This document shows, piece by piece, positions 22,672 to 31,093 of a stretch of 64,000 nt of DNA (its first letter is position 1; each line of letters opens with the position of its first letter). Location of the stretch: NCBI GenBank assembly GCA_905160935.1, contig CAJHZI010000308.1, positions 362,501-426,500 on the forward strand, in the 5' to 3' direction. The notes under the pieces are model-generated. The model was not told the DNA's origin. It saw only the letters and a list, made by a program, of their open reading frames with translations, and searched no databases. This DNA is from Enchytraeus crypticus (lineage: Eukaryota; Annelida; Clitellata; Enchytraeida; Enchytraeidae). The translations under genes were made by a program, and so were the position numbers.

Positions 22672-23500
22672 TCACAGCTGTTAGCCGCGCCTACTTTTAG
22701 ACACCTGCCGGCATTGGCATCCATATTAGATTACGTTTGTTGATTTTTAGCATTACGTATGTATAGATATATATGCATATAAAAAATAAAATTTCTATGT
22801 ACGTATATTGCAATTTGTAAAAATGCACACGATTTATTAGTAATATACACAGACAGTGTACCTATGTGCCTCATGAAGTTAAATGAACTTACGTATGAAA
22901 TATATTAGCTCCGATCTTACCGGTACGCCGTACTTTGTAGATTCGTTATGTAGCTGGATTGTATAGTTGAAGACTTAACTTAAATTAATTATACTCGTTC
23001 AGTAAGTTTTGAGGACCTGCAACACTAGTCTAATCGTAGTTTAATGCGTCAATACACAAAGACTGTAAAGGATTCAAATACAAACCTTAAGTCTTAAACT
23101 ATAGGCTAGTGCAAAAGGCCAAAACTTTCAATATTTCTTTTGTGTACAGATCTATGTATATGCCAATAATTTGACTCTGTTTTGAGAAATTTGACCTTAA
23201 TCTGCATTACGGAACTTGCAGAAATGGCAGAAGTTTTGCAATTACTAATTTCATCAAACCATTAAAGCTTGCCAACAATATGAATATCTTATATTTCGAT
23301 TGCTAATTAAATACATAAGTGCAAAATAAAACAGAAACACGTACATCGTGCGGACAGATTTTTGTTCCCTTTTCCTTAATTCGACTCATGGAGTCCAAAT
23401 TTCTGCTATTTCTGCCATTTCTGCCAATTAGCCTGTCCCATGCACTAATTGGCAGAAATGGCAGAAATGCTGAAATTACGCGTAACAAAGCTTTCAAGAA
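22672..23500. repeat. Upstream block duplicated at 43915-44780
   Basis: From cacagctgttagccgcgcc to caaagctttcaagaac this stretch matches 43915-44780 over its whole length in the same orientation, with scattered substitutions and small indels. It starts about 180 bp upstream of the PCID2 start codon. It contains a strong hairpin at 23398-23470 built on tttctgccatttctgccaat and its complement. The 60-aa minus frame at 22542-22724 only partly overlaps and is not supported as a gene. Confidence 0.85.
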
Positions 23501-23638
23501 CCATCATGTCCATTACCAGTTCATTAACCTGTTAGAAAGAGCCCATGTCCATATGCCAGACACAATTTTATACCAAATTAAGATGAAAAACTACTTAAAG
23601 ATACATATATAGCCGTGTATCATGTAGAGTTTTCTGCA

Positions 23639-24370
23639 TCAAAATGGCGGCTTTGTAATGTAAACAAAAAATGACGTGTCCATGAAACTGTTGCGACCGT
23701 CTCCGGCAACTGAGGCCGCCGCGTTTCGGGGCGGGGGCGTTGCCTCCCCCGGGAAAGGCGAGATCGATCGATCCGCCGATCTGACCGCCAGATGGACTCG
23801 CGCGCCTCGATTATTACGTTTATCCCGATGGGCTCGGTCCACTCCGTAGTCTTGGCTATCTCGGTTATCTCCGTTGTCTCGGTTATCCCGGTTGTCTCGG
23901 TTATCTCGTCTGTCTCGGTTATCCCGGTTATCTCGGTTATCTCGGTTGTCTCGGTTATCCCGGTTGTCTCGGTTATCCCGGTTATCTCGGTTATCTCGGT
24001 TATCTCGGCTGTCTCGGTTTCTCCCACTTGAATCGATTGTTAGTTCCTCCAATCGGTTCTGACAACTATCAAGGTTTTGGTGATTTCTGGGACCTAGGAT
24101 ATCTTCACCCCGTACGGCATCATAGTCGTAAAACATGATCCTTTCTTGATTTGCCCGATCTAGGGTATGGCTTGTCTTATCTGAAATTGCCGGCCTGAAT
24201 GTCGTATGAACATTATCTGGTGTATCTGGGCTTGGGAGTTTCCCTGGAGAGATGCTAGTACTTGAATCTAGGCGACTCAAGTCATCTCTGGGGAGTGTCA
24301 AAGTGAACTCTGATGAGTACATCTCATTAGCGCCTATATCCATTTCTGCATCTAGAAGTAAACTATTCAT
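23639..24370 (-). CDS. Hypothetical disordered protein with Arg-Asp-Asn repeat (243 aa)
   Basis: The ORF starts at 24370 and is open for 243 codons. Residues 1-115 are a mixed, acidic, unrepetitive segment (SEFTLTLPRDDLSRLDSS, ERIMFYDYDAVRGEDILG) with codon variety typical of real coding DNA. Residues about 115-170 are RDN triplets encoded by 9-bp DNA units at about 23865-24025. The rest is Arg-rich, then Pro/Ala-rich, ending FVYITKPPF. GC content is higher than in the flanks. No domain is recognised; RNA-binding or condensate-type roles are possible for RD/RN-rich tracts but not shown. It may be a first exon. The DNA repeat keeps other frames open on both strands, so ORF length alone is weak evidence; the N-terminal half is the better argument. 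Confidence 0.5.
   Translation of the reverse strand: MNSLLLDAEMDIGANEMYSSEFTLTLPRDDLSRLDSSTSISPGKLPSPDTPDNVHTTFRPAISDKTSHTLDRANQERIMFYDYDAVRGEDILGPRNHQNLDSCQNRLEELTIDSSGRNRDSRDNRDNRDNRDNRDNRDNRDNRDNRDNRDNRDRRDNRDNRDNRDNGDNRDSQDYGVDRAHRDKRNNRGARVHLAVRSADRSISPFPGEATPPPRNAAASVAGDGRNSFMDTSFFVYITKPPF
23860..24025. repeat. 9-bp coding minisatellite
   Basis: About 18 units of tctcggtta/tcccggttg type. Because the period is a multiple of three it reads as RDN or TEI/TGI on the minus strand and as SVI or RLS on the plus strand. Confidence 0.9.
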
Positions 24371-24915
24371 GCTCTAGGCGGTTCTAATGCTGAGAAGAAA
24401 TTCAACGACTTATATCGATCAACCTCACTACCAATCGCCTCGTTCCGATTTCTATTACAAACACAACTTAATTTCTATAGACTTATCCAGTATCGCTACA
24501 CATATAATTAATTAATTGTCGCTTAATGTTACAATCTATTCTAGATTAGAATTGTTCTTGATCAACACGTTGTCGTTTTTACAAACATACTCCGCCATCT
24601 TTTCTTTTCCTCTTCACGTGACCAATCGACTGCAACAATCTTCTTTTACACTAAGTTATACTGGCGAAGACCGCCACAAAACCTCTCTTTGCCGAAAATA
24701 CCATAGATATATAAAGTCAGTGGTACCACTGTCCAAAAAATTAAGTTCAAGATACAACAACGTTCCAACGTTCAGCCGCACGTTGGTAACTTATGCAACA
24801 ACAATATTCCACTACAAATCAAATATATAATATTTCAGCTACGATGTATGTCCAAAATTATTTAAAAGACATATGGTAGCCAGTGTTACGCTTTGGAAAA
24901 GTAGGTTATTATTAT

Positions 24916-25135
24916 ATTATGTGTCAATAGCGTAGGGGTAACGTCATGAAGTTTTAAATGACAGATCCTGAGGTAAATTGAACTCTCGCAAGTTCGAATC
25001 CCAGCCGCGCTGATCTGAGAGTAAAATCTCGGATATTCATTGGACTGGTTACACGGAAAACGGTCTAAATTGCCTAACGATTTAAACATGTGCTATTAAA
25101 AAGTGATAGAAATCAACACAGTTGATCATTTCACT
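24916..25135 (+). repeat. tRNA-derived SINE, family B, copy 3
   Basis: aatagcgtaggggtaacgtc head, aagttcgaatcccagccg box B, body ending cagttgatcatttcac. Same layout as 5141-5350. Confidence 0.85.
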
Positions 25136-25139
25136 ATAA

Positions 25140-26435
25140 TGTGTGTTATTATTTACTATTATAGTATTATACCTATCATTATATTTAAAAAAACTAGCAA
25201 TAATCTATATACGGTATACACTTGCATAAAAGAGTAAAATATAGAGCGCGATTGGCTGAGGTCGTCAATTGGAGTTGCTTTGTTCATTTGGGGCAGTTAT
25301 GTAGGCCTAAATACATCGATTGCAATAGTCTATAGATGTGGTCAATTTTCCTCCATTTCGGCAGTAACGAGAAATACACGAGTAATCTACGTATATACTG
25401 TATATTTATAAACTATATATAGCACAATAAATGTAATATATTGTGTTATATAGTATCTTATATAGCATTAAAGATAAATATTGTAGGCGTTGTATAGTCC
25501 ATAAAGACAGTAATATTAGATAAGTTCAATTGCCGATATCGAAGCTGATGCTCATACTATTATGAAACTTCATTGTGTCACATTTGTGTGAATTATCAAG
25601 AAATTTCATATTTTTCGTAGAATACGATGCAATGATATTTGTATAACTTGAAGTTCTTATTGACTGAGCGGTCTAGGCCATACATCTCAATTAGGTCCTT
25701 TATATTTGCCTTTTTAGTGTGTTCAATTTTCCAATTTCAGGAGGCAATCAAGCTCCAGTAAGTCATGGTCTTAATCATGGTCTTAATTATATCTAAAAGT
25801 GCACACTTTTAACATACTAGTAGCATTTCTCCGTGATAGTTCATGCAGGCCATTTTGGATAGCCTACATTTCAAGTCAACTCAATAATTATGCCATATAT
25901 ATTATTTAGCAATAGTTAACCTGCTGCCTACTTCCAGTTAAGAGTAGAAGGCTACAGATGTTCCTCATTATAATTACACAATTTTCTGATCTTTCATGGT
26001 GATGTTTTCTTCACGGAAATTTAAGGCCACATTAAATCCTTTGTTACGGATGGAGTCTTTTTATATGAATAAATTCTTGGTCGATCGAGTGCTCTTTGCG
26101 GCTTATCAAACCGAATATATAAAAAAATCTAAATTTTAGTTTAACCCAAAATAAGTATGAAAATATATGGTTGTAAGCTAAAAATGAAACTAAAGGCAAA
26201 CACGGCGCTTTTCTTTTCAACGACCTCTTCTTATTCATCTATAAACGTCACACGTATATGCAAACAGTCATCACAGAATTAAACACAAGTTACTGCGCTT
26301 AGTCTCTCTTCACAGAGAGGCCCTGACTGCACGTGAATAGGCAGTGTCCAAGTAAAATTAGCTGAACATTGCAAGCTTTCAAGCCCTATCGCGACCTCAA
26401 GGCGGCAGTCATGAGGATGAAATGCTTAGCTGGAA
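25140..26435. other. AT-rich intergenic, no gene seen
   Basis: No ORF with family features and no clear repeat family. Confidence 0.5.
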
Positions 26436-26439
26436 CTGT

Positions 26440-26620
26440 TACAGTTATTAAACCTCATCATATTATACGAGGTGTGGTGTTCGTGTTGTTTGAAGATTGG
26501 ATCAACTGGTGACTGCAAGTGTCGTAGAAGGAGACTAAAGCACTAAGATCCAAACCAACGTCAGAAACGGCGTTGGGTTGCTGAGCGCCCAGGCTCTCGG
26601 CATTATAATCTGTTGGCCTA
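26440..26620 (-). repeat. Dispersed repeat family D, copy 3
   Basis: The minus strand reads tctgacgttggtttggatct, ttctacgacacttgcagtca; matches copies at 9065 and 22100. The 86-aa minus frame here is explained by the repeat. Confidence 0.7.
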
Positions 26621-27394
26621 CAGCAGAGAAAGCGATTAATATTAGCTACTGCAAGACTGAAACACACATATTTAAAAATACTTTTAAAGCGTTCAGAAAC
26701 AATTATAAAGCGCAACAAAATTCTTTTACAAAATCACAATCAGTATAACACAACCAGTATTCTAAGAGAAAAGTTCCACTTGTAATAACTGCTACTAGTT
26801 AGACCTCATCTAAAAACAAGTCGATCTATGAAGTTCCATTTATTTTAAAAGTGAAATGTTAAAATTAGTGAAATAAAGAAGCAATAATAAAATAAAAGTA
26901 ATAATAGAGAAGTGAAATATAAAAGCATAGATACACAATGAAATTTAGGGTGCTGAATTTAGTCCGCTTGGTATAGCAGCAAAGAAATAAATAAGTTAAG
27001 CTACATCGAGCGTGGGTAGCACATGAATGGCACACCGGAAGACCGTTTCCTTGGCTGCTCTCAATTCCCACTGCAGCCTCTGCATAGGTGCATGATGTGC
27101 ATCTGGCCCAATTTGAGAGTAAAGTAAAAATACACTATTTTAATAATTTTTATTGACTTATTTTCAGAAAGATTTCAGAGAGTATTCTAACTAAATGTTA
27201 GATACTAGGTCTTTAATCCGCCTCACCACGTCAAGGTTGCCGTTTACGAGGGGGATAGTGATTGGCTGTTAACAATAAAGTTCTGATTGTACTGGCAAAA
27301 TAAAATGGATCATAAGCTAACTACAGAAAATTGCTAACTTACTACCGAATCTCTATTTCATTTTAAGATTAAATTATATTGATAAGCCTTGTTT

Positions 27395-27600
27395 AACAAT
27401 GTTATTCCATTACTATTTGTTTTACCTTCTCCAAATTTTCCCAAAATTTGCATTATATTCCCTATAGCTATCCCCTGTTTTAGCATTTAAATCTCCCCCT
27501 ATTATTAAGTTTTGATATTTATTCAGTTTATTAAGTATACTTTCTAGTGTATTATAAAATTTGCGATTATTGATAGCAGGAAGTAGTTTGGAATTTAGTA
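27395..27600 (-). pseudogene. Non-LTR retrotransposon endonuclease fragment
   Basis: The minus strand reads KYQNLIIGGDLNAKTGDSYR, with GDLNAKTG matching the GDFNARTG signature of AP-endonuclease-like domains. Short, with no start and early stops. Confidence 0.7.
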
Positions 27601-27639
27601 AACAAATTTTTCCGCATTGATCTAATGATTCTTCTTCTT

Positions 27640-27885
27640 CTCTAAGTGCCGTGCCTGTTCCAAGCCTGGGCGGTCATGATCATATTCCTCCATATGCCTC
27701 TGTTCATTGTTGCTCTGATCATCTGTGTTCCAGTTAACTGCATCCATTTGCTAAGACTCTTAATAAACGTCTTTCGTTGTCGACCCATGTATCTTTTTCC
27801 TTCTATTATTCCTGTTACTACGGTATTTTCAACTATTTTGTTCTGCATAATGTGTCCGAAATGTCATAATGTGTCATAATGTGTC
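27640..27885 (-). pseudogene. Non-LTR retrotransposon C-terminal fragment
   Basis: The 68-aa minus frame (KIVENTVVTGIIEGKR, GRQRKTFIKSLSKW, ATMNRGIWRNMIM, AWNRHGT) is a typical RTE/L1-like polymerase C-terminus. It adjoins the endonuclease fragment without the central polymerase, so the copy is internally deleted or two insertions are adjacent. Confidence 0.75.
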
Positions 27886-27899
27886 ATGGTCAAAGGATC

Positions 27900-28660
27900 T
27901 AATGATTACCCAATGATAAATACATGAAAAATTCCTGCATAAAATTCATGAAGTAAAATGTTCCTTAAATTGAAATTTATATTTGTATTTACCCCGTAGA
28001 AGCTGATGATTACATACCGCTGGAAAGCATTTTACCATATTCTAACTTCTAATAAGAATTTATTAAGAAAGAAATACATTGCAAACGAAAATGTTGTGCT
28101 TTTAAAATCAAACTGCTAGCTTTGCCAATGCAAAAACAGCATTTGTATTTCAACAAACTGTGTCCGGTCTTCACCTTCTAGTGTCTGATTACTTATTTCC
28201 TATTGGCTATACCATGCAACCTTGGCAATGAATCGTTACACTTTTACGAGGAATTGATTGAAATGATTTTGCTTATCCGTTGATCAAGGTTGTTGCAAAA
28301 AAAACTAACACAAATACGTACATAGTTTATTAAGATAAATAATGACATTTTTTATTTTGACGTAGGGACTTGGTATAGCTCAAGTGTTTCGTTCCTCGTC
28401 AATAATTCAAAGTTAAGCTATATCGGCCTCGGTTAGGCTACATAGTTGACTAACCACTTTGGAAAACCGAGTGTAGGCAAGTAACCAATCAACTATTGAT
28501 ATGAAATTTTTTATGTCATCTGGATGATAGCCTATCTGCATGTAGGCTACAGCATACATCATCATCTTTCTGCTCGCTTTCTCCAGGCCTGGGTCCCCTT
28601 GTCCACTATTATCACTAGTATTATATTATAATTATTACTATTTTTTTAATTTGTTTAAAT
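27900..28660. other. Intergenic, no gene seen
   Basis: AT-rich unique-looking sequence before the retrotransposon nest. Confidence 0.45.
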
Positions 28661-28663
28661 TTT

Positions 28664-29592
28664 ACTCCGGTATAAAGAACCTGGAGTTTGATAAAAACGA
28701 TTCAAGCAATACGTGCTGAATCGCCGCCCGGCTACTCGGGGTCATCAATCGGCTTTAAAGAATTGCTGAAGCAGGCTGCATTAAATATTTGTAAAGTCAT
28801 GGAAAGCCTTTGCAAAGAAAAGAGGTCTCTCGCTTATCGCCGGTTTGCTCTGCAATAAGTCTGCCTATGCCATTGATAAAGTCAACTCCTTCGGGATTCA
28901 TCGTGCCCATGGCTTCAATGGCCACCGGAACAACTTCATATCCTTAGGACAGATCATGGTATTTATCCAATTTCATAGAGGCGGTATGGACAGCAGCTCC
29001 ACCGGCTGTGAATGAAGTCGTATTAGGTAAGAGTCTGCCATAGTAGAATCGAACCGAACATGAACCGAACCGAACCCTAAAATCTGGAATTTTGAAAGAA
29101 CCGAACCGAACCCGAACCCAGACTCTGGCCGAACCCAATTGCAACATTATCCAAACCAAGCCATTTCGAACTCGAATCGAATTCTTGTGAGGTGGAAAGC
29201 AAGCCGAACCTGAACCGAACCCGAACTCTAAAATTGCCAGCTACTAACCGAACCCAAACCGAACCGAACTTTCATTTGCAACGAATCGAACCTAACCGAA
29301 CTCTGGAAATTTATAAAATTCCCATCTCTATGCCATAGTGTCAATGACCGTGACGTCCCACACGGCACATTTACCATTTCTCCAGGGCACTAAAGTCATG
29401 CCATCCGGGCGCTTGCCGTCAACACACTGATCTGGACAACCCACTTGGTTCTTTAGCGGAAGGGATGCCTGCTTTCGAAAGTGCTCGCCATATTAAGTCG
29501 TTTAAATTGTGATGGCGAGACATTCTACCTGAGCTGTTTTTGCAGGAGAGGCCGTGGAGACCTAAAGCGTCGACTTCATGACCGCAGGGGCA
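28664..29592 (-). mobile_element. TAA-targeting retrotransposon, 5'-truncated copy A (interrupted)
   Basis: On the minus strand this carries the 3' tail (stem-loop ccccaggttctttacaccgg-type end) and the last part of the ORF of the full-length copy at 30799-34157, up to the codons for [14 protein letters not shown], then stops abruptly in a TTA run. It has base changes and indels, so is inactive. A 287-bp hAT-type element (29044-29330) is inserted in it. Confidence 0.9.
29044..29330. mobile_element. Non-autonomous hAT-like element, short GAACC-rich form
   Basis: Flanked by a perfect 8-bp duplication, tgccatag (29036-29043 and 29331-29338), and the uninterrupted host sequence is visible at 34698-34720. 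The right end is CCCATCTCTA. The left end begins TAG then aatcgaaccg, lacking the agatggg seen in the 1.4-kb relative at 56171-57598. The interior is mostly ccgaaccgaaccc-type repeats. The 8-bp duplication and TAGAGATGGG ends fit the hAT superfamily. Confidence 0.9.
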
Positions 29593-29593
<1 letters not shown>

Positions 29594-29637
<44 letters not shown>

Positions 29638-29640
29638 TTT
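29594..29640. repeat. TTA microsatellite
   Basis: Uninterrupted tta run between retrotransposon copies A and B. Confidence 0.95.
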
Positions 29641-29658
29641 TTTTAAATTAAATTTTTT

Positions 29659-29727
29659 ACCCCGGTGTAAAGAACCTGGGGTTTAATAAAAACGATTCAA
29701 GCAATACGTGCTGAATCGCCGCCCGGC
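29659..29727 (-). mobile_element. TAA-targeting retrotransposon, tail-only copy B
   Basis: About 69 bp: only the 3' untranslated tail of the element, from the terminal accccgg stem to gcccggc, then TAA/TTA repeats. Its inner boundary is the same base as in copy D. Confidence 0.85.
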
Positions 29728-29880
29728 GATTATAATAATTATAATAATAATAATAATAATTATTATTATTATTATTATTAATAATTAGTATTACTATTAA
29801 TATTGTTATTATTGTTATTATTAATATAATAATAATAATAATTATTATTATTATTACTATTATTTTATTTTTTTATTATA
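29728..29880. repeat. TAA/TTA microsatellite, both orientations
   Basis: Alternating (aat)n and (att)n tracts with interruptions between copies B and C. Confidence 0.9.
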
Positions 29881-29889
29881 AATATTTTT

Positions 29890-30190
29890 ACCCCGGTGTA
29901 AAGAACCTGGGGTTTGATAAAAACGATTCAAGCAATACGTGCTGAATCGCCGCCCGGCTACTCGAGGTCATCAATCTTAAAAGAATTGCTGAAGCAGACT
30001 GCATTAAATCTTTGTAAAGTCATGGAAAGCCTTTGCAAAGAAAAGAGGTCTCTCGCTTATCGCCGGTTTGCTCTGCAATAAGCCTGCCTATGCCATTAAT
30101 AAAGTCAACTCCTTCGGGATTCATCGGGCCTATGGTTTCAATGGCCACCGGAACAACGTCATATCCTAAGGACAGATCACGGCATTTATC
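29890..30190 (-). mobile_element. TAA-targeting retrotransposon, 5'-truncated copy C
   Basis: About 300 bp: the 3' tail plus the ORF end on the minus strand, breaking off at ggcatttatc and running into TTA repeats. Close in sequence to copy A. Confidence 0.88.
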
Positions 30191-30235
30191 ATTATTATTA
30201 TTATTATAATTATAATTATAATTATTATTTTTATT

Positions 30236-30510
30236 ATTAGACAGTTGATAATTGTATTAAGAAATTGAAAATGAGTTGGATAGGACACATTCTAAGGGGG
30301 AAGGTCTATTAAAAGAGGTCATAGGATGTAGAATGGAAGGAAAAAGAGGCAGGGGCAGGCCGAGATTAGGTACGTTAGATGATTTAAAGATCCACTCATA
30401 TGTGGAAATGAAGAGGAAGGCGTTATATAAGGAGAAGAGTGGAGGCGTTATATATCATGGACGTGCCAGTAGGCAGTGCACTAAGAAAGAGAGAGATTAT
30501 TATTATTATT
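30236..30510 (+). pseudogene. RTE-like polymerase C-terminus and 3' end
   Basis: The plus strand reads SWIGHILRG, KEVIGCRMEGKRGRGRPR, YVEMKRKALYKEKSGG, YHGRASRQCTK. It ends gtgcactaagaaagagag and continues into a TTA microsatellite. It is the best-preserved copy of this 3' end in the window. Confidence 0.8.
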
Positions 30511-30700
30511 ATTAAGTATGCTAGGTATTTAATAGTAATATTATTATTATATTTTATAATAATAATAATAATAAATTGCCTGAGCAATTTATTATTATTA
30601 TTATTATTATTTTTATATTATTAATATTATTATTTATTATTACAATTATTATTATTGTTTTATTATTTTTATTTTTCTTTTCTTTTCTTTTTATATAAAA
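30511..30700. repeat. TTA/AAT microsatellite tract
   Basis: Mixed (tta)n and (aat)n runs; host array for retrotransposon insertions. Confidence 0.9.
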
Positions 30701-30704
30701 TTTT

Positions 30705-30773
30705 ACCCCGGTGTAAAGAACCTGGGGTTTGATAAAAACGATTCAAGCAATACGTGCTGAATCGCAGCCCGGC
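30705..30773 (-). mobile_element. TAA-targeting retrotransposon, tail-only copy D
   Basis: Same tail-only structure and inner boundary (gcccggc then gattataataat) as copy B, with one difference in the gccgcccggc stem (gcagcccggc). Confidence 0.85.
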
Positions 30774-31093
30774 GATTATAATAATAATAACAATAATATC
30801 AATTCGCTAGAGGCGCTCGAGGTGGTTAGTTTGTTTACGCACACCTGTGTTTTTCTTTAGCACTTTTTATCGTTTTTCTTCACTTCTGCTAATTTTTTCA
30901 CTTTGTCTTTTGTCATACTGCTTTTATATATATCCCTGTTCGCCAAGGCCCTTTTATTTCTATTCTTTTGTGCGCATTCGGCTTATTTTACCTTTTATTA
31001 AATCTGCATTATGCTTTAGTTTTCACCTGCATTGGACTATTGGACTGCAGCTATTTGCAGTAGTGTTCCAGTTGTAATTCTTTTATCTCTCGC

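Noticed and set aside
23319-23612. 97-aa plus and 64-aa minus ORFs at 23.3-23.6 kb
   Set aside because: Both read through the inverted-repeat hairpin of the duplicated block.
26458-26718. 86-aa minus-strand ORF as a gene
   Set aside because: The segment recurs at 9065 and 22100 as a dispersed repeat.
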